The notes under the pieces: model-generated
Database searches by the model: none
Seen by the model: only the letters and a program-made list of their open reading frames with translations
Told to the model about the DNA's origin: nothing
Assembly: GCA_964561135.1 (NCBI GenBank)
Contig: CAZLOB010000065.1
Location: forward strand, 1 to 31,520
Direction of reading: 5' to 3'
Source: JANXDG01 sp964561135
GTDB lineage: Bacteria; Elusimicrobiota; Endomicrobiia; DTEH01
Length of the DNA: 31,520 bases
Shown here: piece by piece, positions 24,283 to 29,622 of the stretch
Position numbering within the stretch: the stretch's first letter is position 1
Layout: each line of letters begins with the position of its first letter
Program-made: the position numbers and the translations under genes

Positions 24283-24308
24283 ATTTTAAACAGAAAGGAG
24301 GCAAAGAT

Positions 24309-25358
24309 ATGGTTAAAGTAGGAATAAACGGTTTTGGTAGAATAGGGAGGTTAGTAGCAAGAGCTATTTTTGAAAGGAAAGATACGCCGTTGGAAGTTGT
24401 TGCTATAAACGACCTTGCTGACGCAAAAACAAATGCTTTGTTGTTCAAATATGATTCTGTCCATGGAAAATTCAATGGTGAAGTAAAAGTTGTGGATGAA
24501 GAAACAATTTCTATAAATGGTAAATCAATTAAGGTGTTCAAAAAAGCGGATCCTGCTGAACTACCATGGAAAGATTTAGGTGTAGAAATTGTGATTGAAT
24601 CAACAGGGTTATTTACTGTTAAAAAAGATGGTGTTAACAAAAAAGGTAAGGTAGTCAAAGGAGCTGAAAACCATATTACAAAAGGTGGAGCAAAAAAGGT
24701 AATAATCACAGCTCCTGCTGAAGGAGAAGATATAACAATAGTTATGGGTGTAAATGAAGATAAATATGATCCACAAAACCATCATGTTGTATCAAACGCT
24801 TCTTGTACAACAAATTGTTTAGCACCACTTGTAAAAGTTCTTCATGAAACTTTTGGTATTGAAAAAGGTTTAATGACAACTGTTCATGCGTATACAAATG
24901 ACCAAAGAATTTTAGATCAAGTACATTCTGATTTACGTAGGGCAAGGGCTGCTGCTGTCTCAATGATCCCAACGACAACAGGTGCTGCACGTGCTATCGG
25001 AAAAGTTATACCTGAACTTAAAGGTAAACTTGACGGGTTTGCAATACGTGTACCTGTGTGTAATGTCTCAGTAGTAGATTTTACTTGTGTAGTTAAAAAA
25101 TCTACTACGAAGGAAGAAGTGAACGGTGCTCTTAAAAAATATGCTGAAGGTTCTCTTAGGGGTATACTTGAATATTGTGAAGAACCGTTAGTGTCTGTAG
25201 ATTTTAACCATTCTTATGCAAGTTCAATAGTTGATGCCTTATCTACAAATGTCATTGATGGTAATTTAGTAAAAGTTTTGGCTTGGTATGATAACGAATG
25301 GGGTTATTCAAACCGTGTTGTTGATTTAGCTGAATATATGGTGAAAAAAGGATTGTGA
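24309..25358 (+). CDS. gap: Type I glyceraldehyde-3-phosphate dehydrogenase
   Basis: Glycolytic oxidation and phosphorylation of glyceraldehyde 3-phosphate with NAD+. The N-terminal NGFGRIGR and Asp35 (AINDLAD) indicate NAD preference. The nucleophile Cys166 is in SNASCTTNCLAPL. LRRARAAAVSMIPTTTGAAR and WYDNEWGYSNRVVDL are present. At 349 residues it is about 12-15 longer than usual because of a Lys/Gly-rich insertion around residues 106-121, between the STGLF and GAKKVIITAPA segments. AAAGGAGG 7 nt upstream predicts strong translation. It is followed by pgk and secG. Confidence 0.97.
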   Translation: MVKVGINGFGRIGRLVARAIFERKDTPLEVVAINDLADAKTNALLFKYDSVHGKFNGEVKVVDEETISINGKSIKVFKKADPAELPWKDLGVEIVIESTGLFTVKKDGVNKKGKVVKGAENHITKGGAKKVIITAPAEGEDITIVMGVNEDKYDPQNHHVVSNASCTTNCLAPLVKVLHETFGIEKGLMTTVHAYTNDQRILDQVHSDLRRARAAAVSMIPTTTGAARAIGKVIPELKGKLDGFAIRVPVCNVSVVDFTCVVKKSTTKEEVNGALKKYAEGSLRGILEYCEEPLVSVDFNHSYASSIVDALSTNVIDGNLVKVLAWYDNEWGYSNRVVDLAEYMVKKGL

Positions 25359-25439
25359 TATAAGTATGGAAATGAGACAGCGGATAGTAGGTAGGCATTA
25401 TATATGTGGCGAAAAACCTGGCAGTAGATAGGATATTAG

Positions 25440-25463
25440 TGTAGGGCAAACTTTTAAGTTTGC
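25440..25463. repeat. Palindromic repeat, half unit, between gap and pgk
   Basis: TGTAGGGCAAACTT followed by AAGTTTGC: the hairpin GCAAACT/AGTTTGC with a 4-nt TTTA-type loop. It is nearly identical to the left halves of the units at 982 and 1064. It lies in the 144-nt gap between gap and pgk, 20 nt before the AAAGGAAGGGG ribosome-binding site of pgk. Confidence 0.75.
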
Positions 25464-25502
25464 ATAATTTATAACTATATTTGAAAGGAAGGGGTTAGTT
25501 TT

Positions 25503-26702
25503 ATGAAAAAAACAATAAAAGATATAGATTTGAAAAACAAAAAAGTTTTAGTACGAGTTGACTACAATGTTCCAATAAATGATAAAGGTGAAGTTGAAGA
25601 TGATACAAGAATAAGAGAATCTTTACCAACTATAAATTATTTGTTGGAGCAAAACTGTGCGATTATTTTAATGAGCCATCTTGGAAGGCCTAAAGGGAAA
25701 CCTGATGAAAGATATTCTTTAAAACCAGTTGCAAAAAAGTTAGAAGAACTTTTAAACAGAAAAATTATCATGGCGAAAGGAATTGTAGATGAGGAAACAA
25801 AGAAGTTAGCAAATGAACTTAAAAATGGTGAGATAATGCTTTTGGAAAATGTTAGGTTTGATCCAAGAGAAGAAAAAAATGATGAAGGGTTTGCAAAAGA
25901 ATTAGCTTCGCTTGTTGGTAAAGAAGGTGTTTTTGTTCAAGATGCGTTTGGTTCTGTACATAGAGCGCATGCGTCAACTCATGCAGTGGCAAAATTTTTG
26001 CCTGCAGTATGCGGCTTTTTATTAGAGAAAGAAATAATGTATTTTGACAAAGTATTAACTTCTCCTGAAAAATCGTTTATAGCAATACTTGGAGGAGCAA
26101 AAGTTTCTGACAAAATTGGTGTTATAGAAAATTTGTTAGACAAGGTTGATGCGATAATTATTGGTGGTGCAATGGCATATACATTTTTGTTGTCACAAGG
26201 TATTTCTGTAGGAAATTCGCTTGTTGAAAAAGATAAAGTTGATTATGCAAAAGAATTGCTAAATAAAGCAAAACAAAAAAATGTAAATATATTTCTACCT
26301 ATAGATCATATAGTTGTACAAAAAATAGATCCACAAGCAGAAACAAAATATGTCGATACTACTGATATACCAGAAGGATATATTGGAGTAGATATCGGAA
26401 AAAACACTATATCAAGAGTAGCAAATGTAATTCTTTCAGCGAAAACTATTATATGGAACGGTCCCATGGGGATTTTTGAAATAGACAAGTTTGCTTTAGG
26501 AACAAAACAAATTGCTACTCTTATAACAGAAGCAACACAAAAAGGTGCTACTACAATTGTAGGTGGTGGAGATTCTGTCGCTGCGATTAAAAAGTTTGGT
26601 TTAGAAGGTGGTTTTTCTCATGTTTCAACAGGTGGTGGAGCATCACTAGAGTTGCTTGAAGGTAAGAAATTGCCTGGTATAGAAGTATTGTTAGATAAGT
26701 AG
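25503..26702 (+). CDS. pgk: Phosphoglycerate kinase
   Basis: ATP-forming glycolytic step using 1,3-bisphosphoglycerate, in the cytoplasm. The substrate-binding N-terminus is VLVRVDYNVPIND, with SHLGRPKGKPDERYSLKPVA and the basic-patch LLENVRFDPREEKND. AILGGAKVSDKIGVIENLL and the C-terminal nucleotide-binding GGGDSVAAI and HVSTGGGASLELLEG are all present. The 399-residue length is normal. It has a strong purine-rich ribosome-binding site. secG follows at 26720 with its AGGAGG overlapping the pgk stop. Confidence 0.98.
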   Translation: MKKTIKDIDLKNKKVLVRVDYNVPINDKGEVEDDTRIRESLPTINYLLEQNCAIILMSHLGRPKGKPDERYSLKPVAKKLEELLNRKIIMAKGIVDEETKKLANELKNGEIMLLENVRFDPREEKNDEGFAKELASLVGKEGVFVQDAFGSVHRAHASTHAVAKFLPAVCGFLLEKEIMYFDKVLTSPEKSFIAILGGAKVSDKIGVIENLLDKVDAIIIGGAMAYTFLLSQGISVGNSLVEKDKVDYAKELLNKAKQKNVNIFLPIDHIVVQKIDPQAETKYVDTTDIPEGYIGVDIGKNTISRVANVILSAKTIIWNGPMGIFEIDKFALGTKQIATLITEATQKGATTIVGGGDSVAAIKKFGLEGGFSHVSTGGGASLELLEGKKLPGIEVLLDK

Positions 26703-26719
26703 GAGGGTTTTCAAAGAAT

Positions 26720-26971
26720 ATGTATACTTTAATTTATATCCTTCACATTTTTATATGTATACTTTTAATAATTTCTGTATTACTACAACTTGGTCAGATG
26801 GGCGGTTTTAGTGGTATTTTTGGTGGTGGGGTTGACCAGATTTTTTCAGTATCTTCAGGTTCTATTTTTATGAAAAAAGTTACGATTGTGCTTGCGATAT
26901 TATTTGTTTTGACAACAATAGCGTTAACTATCTTTTCTTCTCGTAGCGGTTTCGAAACCGTAGTAAGGTAG
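26720..26971 (+). CDS. secG: Protein-export membrane protein SecG
   Basis: Small accessory subunit of the SecYEG translocon, 83 residues with two membrane helices. The family loop between them is LLQLGQMGGFSGIFGGGVDQ. The C-terminal helix (KKVTIVLAILFVLTTIALTI) is followed by a short tail. AGGAGG is 13 nt upstream, somewhat far. The gap-pgk-secG-tRNA-Leu arrangement is common in bacteria. Confidence 0.93.
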   Translation: MYTLIYILHIFICILLIISVLLQLGQMGGFSGIFGGGVDQIFSVSSGSIFMKKVTIVLAILFVLTTIALTIFSSRSGFETVVR

Positions 26972-26985
26972 GCTTCTTACCTTTT
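26965..26985 (+). terminator. Weak hairpin after secG
   Basis: AAGGTA (26965-26970) pairs with TACCTT (26978-26983) around a 7-nt loop, followed by a short run of T (TTTT at 26982-26985). The stem overlaps the secG stop codon and ends 13 nt before the tRNA. It is a plausible but weak intrinsic terminator for the gap-pgk-secG operon. Confidence 0.3.
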
Positions 26986-26997
26986 AGCTAGTACGAA

Positions 26998-27080
26998 GCC
27001 GCGGTGGTGGAATTGGCAGACACGTACGTTTGAGGGGCGTATGCCGTAAAGGCGTGTGGGTTCAAATCCCACCCGCGGCA
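26998..27080 (+). tRNA. tRNA-Leu (anticodon GAG)
   Basis: An 83-nt class II tRNA. The acceptor stem GCCGCGG pairs with CCGCGGC, with A as discriminator. The D-loop is AATTGGCAGA. The anticodon stem TACGT/GCGTA encloses TTGAGGG, giving anticodon GAG at 27032-27034 (reads CUC/CUU). A long variable arm is built on GCC/GGC with GTAAA loop. The T arm is GTGGG-TTCAAAT-CCCAC. CCA is not encoded. Its 3' end coincides with the switch from orderly core genes to decaying accessory genes. Confidence 0.95.
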
Positions 27081-27115
27081 TTTTCACCATTGTTTTGTTA
27101 AAGTGCTTTCTTGGA

Positions 27116-27211
27116 TTAACTTCAAATTTGGAAAAAATGGGATTAAATGAAAGACAGATAAAGGCTGGGATGTATGTAAAAGGGTTATATAACTTTATTT
27201 CTTTTTGCTGA
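27116..27211 (+). pseudogene. Possible remnant of an AlbA_2/RecG-like helicase-related protein
   Basis: In one frame this reads NLEKMGLNERQIKAGMYVKG and then degenerates to a TGA at 27209-27211. The L-NERQ-KA--YVK pattern resembles the C-terminal winged-helix segment of 'putative DNA-binding / ATP-dependent helicase (Schlafen AlbA_2)' proteins. It has no start signal and no other part of such a gene nearby, so only a short fragment is left. The identification rests on about 15 residues. Confidence 0.35.
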
Positions 27212-27256
27212 GATAATAATCAATATCTTTAGGTTTAGTTGTGTTTTCAAAAGATT

Positions 27257-27892
27257 ATGTCAACAGAAGAGATAGTTAAAAATATCAAGTTTTTAGGACA
27301 CGCTTCTGTTAAAATAAATCTTGCGGGCAAGATAATTTTTGTTGACCCGTGGAAAGTAGCAGAAGAAAAAGACAAAGCAGATATTGTTCTTGTCACACAC
27401 CCACATTATATGACCACTACAGCGAAATTGACATAAAAAAAAAGTAGCAAAAGCTACAACAGTAATGCTTTCCTGTAAAGAAGTAATATCAAAAACATCA
27501 GTCAAAAATAAAAAAGTTCTTTTGTCATTTGAAGAAGTAAAAACTAACGATATAACTATCCAAGGTTTCCCTGCATATAATATTAACAAACCATTTCACC
27601 CAAAAGAAAACAACTGGCTTGGGTTTATAATAAAACACAATGATGTATTAATTTATATCGCAGGAGATACTGATGTAATAGAAGAAGCGAAACAACTTAA
27701 AGTAAACATAATGATCTTACCTGTTGGTGGAACATGTACAATGACTGACAAAGAAGTAGCTGAATTAGTCAATCTTACAAAACCTGGCTATGCAATACCT
27801 ATCCACTATGTGGCAATATTGTCGGCAGTAACCAAAATGCACAAAATTTTAAAAACCTTGTATCTCCACCAACAAAAGTTGTGGTATTGTGA
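27257..27892 (+). pseudogene. MBL-fold metal-dependent hydrolase (UlaG/UPF0173-like), three frameshifts
   Basis: Reading across three frames restores a full-length metallo-beta-lactamase-fold protein: IKFLGHASVKI and FVDPW, VTHPHY then DHYSEID (the HxHxDH metal site), IYIAGDTDVIEE, LPVGGTCTMTDKEVAELV, YAIPIHY then GNIVGSNQNAQNFKNL and a TGA at 27890-27892. Breaks: near 27410, where TATAT replaces TAT in the metal-binding motif; at an A9 run at 27435-27443; and near 27811 after PIHY. The first break destroys the active site, so the gene is dead unless the assembly is wrong. ATG 27257 is the likely original start. Two further 3'-end copies lie downstream (28571 and 29481). Confidence 0.85.
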
Positions 27893-27937
27893 GGCAAAAC
27901 ACATTGAAAAAATATCACTTATTTTATAATTTGAGGA

Positions 27938-28401
27938 ATGAAGAAACTTAAGCTATATATTGAAACATCTGTTTGGAATTTTTTAATTTCATCTGATGTC
28001 CCATATGAACAAAAAATAACAAAAGAATTATTTAATGAAATTAAATCTGGTGAGTTTGAAATTTATATTTCCGAATTAGTATATGCTGAAATAGAGAAAG
28101 CACCACAAGATATTAAAAATAAATTAAAAAAGTTAATCGAAAAATACGAACCTACAGTTTTAGAGTCTACTAAAAAAGTGGAAGAATTAACGGAAAAATA
28201 TATGTCTGAAAAAATTGTTCCTGAAAAATATAAAGATGATCTTTTACACATTGCTTTTGCTGTAGTATATAATTTAGATATGTAAGTTGGAATCTTGAAC
28301 ATATAGTAAAATTAACCACAAAACTTAAAGTAAACGGGGTAAACAGGAAAGAAGGGTATAAAGAAATAGAAATCTGTACTCCTCAGGAGGTTATAAGATA
28401 A
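27938..28401 (+). pseudogene. PIN-domain toxin (VapC-like), frameshifted near its C-terminus
   Basis: The open part, 27938-28285, gives KLKLYIETSVWNFLISSDVP with the first PIN acidic residue, then SELVYAEIEKAPQ and KYKDDLLHIAFAVVYNLDM, including the later Asp pair. The frame stops at TAA 28283-28285. Shifting frame there gives SWNLEHIVKLTTKLKVNGVN, then REKEGY-like KEGYKEIEICTPQEVIR and TAA at 28399-28401, the usual ending of this PIN family. So one indel at about 28283 truncates the toxin. GAGG before ATG 27938 fits a ribosome-binding site. Expected activity of the intact form: Mg-dependent RNase. Confidence 0.8.
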
Positions 28402-28403
28402 TT

Positions 28404-28575
28404 ATGCATAAAAAAGAGCCAAAACCAATGCAAGAAATACATAAAATAAGAGAAAAAAATTTATAATGAAACAAAAGGCAAAAGTATTTCTGAGATGATG
28501 AAATACATAAAAAATCTTGCTAAAAAATTTGAAAAATCTTTATCTAAAAAACAACACTCCACAATAAGGTATTAA
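28404..28575 (+). pseudogene. Antitoxin partner of the PIN toxin, frameshifted in a poly-A run
   Basis: The first frame reads MHKKEPKPMQEIHKIREK and stops at TAA 28464-28466. Removing one A from the seven-A run at 28453-28459 continues as IYNETKGKSISEMMKYIKNL, then AKKFEKSLSKK and a TAA at 28573-28575. The EIHKIREKIYxETK pattern is typical of small proteins paired with this PIN family, so it is the probable antitoxin, placed after the toxin with a 2-nt gap. AGGAGG at 28385-28390 could serve as its ribosome-binding site. Both members of the pair are broken. Confidence 0.72.
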
Positions 28576-28763
28576 ATTAGATGTTAAATTCATTTGGTGA
28601 AGCATACACAATAACTAACAAAAAAGCATTTAAGTTAGTCAACTCTACAAACCTTGAGTATGCAATACCAATACTTTAACGGCGACATTGTCGGTAGCGT
28701 CCAAAATGCATAAAACTTTGCAAAATAGTCTTACTGCCTACTAAAGCTGTGATTTTGAAATAA
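28571..28763 (+). pseudogene. Second remnant of the MBL-fold hydrolase (3' end only)
   Basis: Read with small frame changes: IKLDVKFI, then GEAYTITNKKAFKLVNSTNL, EYAIPI, then (after a shift) GDIVGS-QNA, and PTKAVILK with TAA at 28761-28763. This follows the order of the C-terminal third of the hydrolase at 27257-27892 (LKVNIMILPVGGTCTMT, LVNLTKP, YAIPIHY, IVGSNQNAQNF, PTKVVVL). At the DNA level both contain TTAGTCAA and TATGCAATACC at matching places. It begins at the end of the antitoxin pseudogene. It is non-coding now. Confidence 0.78.
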
Positions 28764-28767
28764 ACTA

Positions 28768-28796
28768 TTGATAAAGTCTAAATTAATTTGTATTAT
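28768..28796 (+). promoter_or_regulatory. Promoter of the RHH/PIN toxin-antitoxin operon
   Basis: TTGATA (28768-28773), 17-nt spacer, TATTAT (28791-28796): one mismatch to each consensus hexamer and ideal spacing. The predicted start site is near 28803, 35 nt before the RHH antitoxin ATG. This is the best sigma-70-type promoter in the window. Confidence 0.65.
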
Positions 28797-28803
28797 TTTG
28801 TCA

Positions 28804-28825
28804 TACAGGATGAAAATTATCTGTA
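28804..28825. promoter_or_regulatory. Candidate operator of the RHH antitoxin
   Basis: TACAG (28804-28808) and CTGTA (28821-28825) form an inverted repeat, extendable by AT on each side of the centre with one bulge. It lies at the predicted transcription start and just before the GGGGGG ribosome-binding site. RHH antitoxins usually bind such palindromes in their own promoter. Confidence 0.4.
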
Positions 28826-28837
28826 CGGGGGGATAAT

Positions 28838-29059
28838 ATGAGAGAAGCAATAACATTAAGTTTTTCTAAAGATTTAGCAAAAACAATAAAAAAGATAGCA
28901 AAAAAGAAAGGTCTTAGCGTAAGTGGTCTTGTCAAAGAGGCAATACAAAAATATCTCTTGTTAGAAGAATTTGAGACACTGAGAGCAAAGACACTTGCTG
29001 AGACAGAACCAAAGTATGGTGTGCTGACAGATGAAGATGTTTTTAAAATTGTATCGTGA
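28838..29059 (+). CDS. Ribbon-helix-helix antitoxin (CopG-like)
   Basis: A 73-residue protein. Residues about 1-45 form a ribbon-helix-helix DNA-binding fold: MREAITLSFSKDLAKTIKKI, then KKKGLSVSGLVKEAIQKYL. The acidic C-terminal tail (EFETLRAKTLAETEPKYGVL, TDEDVFKIVS) would bind and block the toxin. The stop overlaps the GTG start of the PIN gene by 4 nt, the classic layout of an antitoxin-toxin operon. It has a good promoter and ribosome-binding site and is intact. Confidence 0.85.
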   Translation: MREAITLSFSKDLAKTIKKIAKKKGLSVSGLVKEAIQKYLLLEEFETLRAKTLAETEPKYGVLTDEDVFKIVS

Positions 29060-29472
29060 AACAGTATAAAATCGTGATTGATACAAACGTATGGATATCT
29101 GCAGTAAGATCTCGCGGTATATGTAGAGACATTATAAGATTGTGTATAATGAGACATAAAATTTTTAGTTGTGAGTTTATAGTTAACGAAATAAGAGAAA
29201 AACTTATAAAAAAATTTAAAGTAAAAGAAAAAACTGTAGAACTATTGTGTGAATATATAACTAAAGTTGCTATTATTACAAAATATAATTTAGATAGTTT
29301 GCCAAACATTTGTAAAGATAAAGATGATAATCACATATTAGCATGTTGTTTAAAAGCTGAAGCAGATTGGTTAATCACAGGTGATTACGAGTTATTAGAG
29401 TTAAAAGAATATAAAAAAACAAAAATAGCAAGCCCACGCGAATTTTTAAATTGGCTATTAAAACAAAAATGA
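29056..29472 (+). CDS. PIN-domain toxin (putative toxin of COG1569 type)
   Basis: A 138-residue PIN nuclease. The acidic metal ligands are visible: Asp8 in IVIDTNVWISA, Glu in CEFIVNEIREKL, and the Asp cluster in CKDKDDNHILACCLKAEADW followed by LITGDYELL. The C-terminal SPREFLNWL is usual for this subfamily. It starts at GTG within the antitoxin stop, so it is translated only after it. It is intact, unlike the PIN gene 650 nt upstream, which belongs to a different subfamily. Expected role: RNase toxin neutralised by the RHH partner. Confidence 0.87.
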   Translation: MKQYKIVIDTNVWISAVRSRGICRDIIRLCIMRHKIFSCEFIVNEIREKLIKKFKVKEKTVELLCEYITKVAIITKYNLDSLPNICKDKDDNHILACCLKAEADWLITGDYELLELKEYKKTKIASPREFLNWLLKQK

Positions 29473-29480
29473 TTATGTTT

Positions 29481-29591
29481 GCATTAAAAAATATACCAAT
29501 CCACAATAGCAACATATCCGCTACTACCCAAACCGCACAGAATTTTGCAAAACTTGTTTCTTCACCAATAAAAGTTATAATATTAAATTAG
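29481..29591 (+). pseudogene. Third remnant of the MBL-fold hydrolase (last 36 codons)
   Basis: One open frame without a start codon reads KNIPIHNSNIS, then TTQTAQNFAKLVSSPIKVII and LN with TAG at 29589-29591. It matches the C-terminus of the hydrolase at 27257-27892 (AIPIHY, IVGSNQNAQNFKNLVSPPTK, VVVL). It starts 9 nt after the stop of the intact PIN gene, the same relative position as the second remnant after the first TA pair. The metal-site PIHY has become PIHN. Confidence 0.75.
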
Positions 29592-29622
29592 AACTTAATA
29601 AAAAAAACAAGCGAGGGGAAAT

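Noticed and set aside
24275..24709. 144-codon open frame on the minus strand over gap
   Set aside because: Antisense shadow of GAPDH with no own ribosome-binding site or family resemblance.
26948..26959. Perfect 12-bp palindrome GGTTTCGAAACC near the end of secG
   Set aside because: It lies in coding sequence (Gly-Phe-Glu-Thr), has no loop to form a hairpin and no second copy seen; most likely chance.
27412..27443. Programmed ribosomal frameshift in the hydrolase gene
   Set aside because: Three separate breaks, only one at a slippery A run, and one inside the metal site; decay or sequencing error explains this better.
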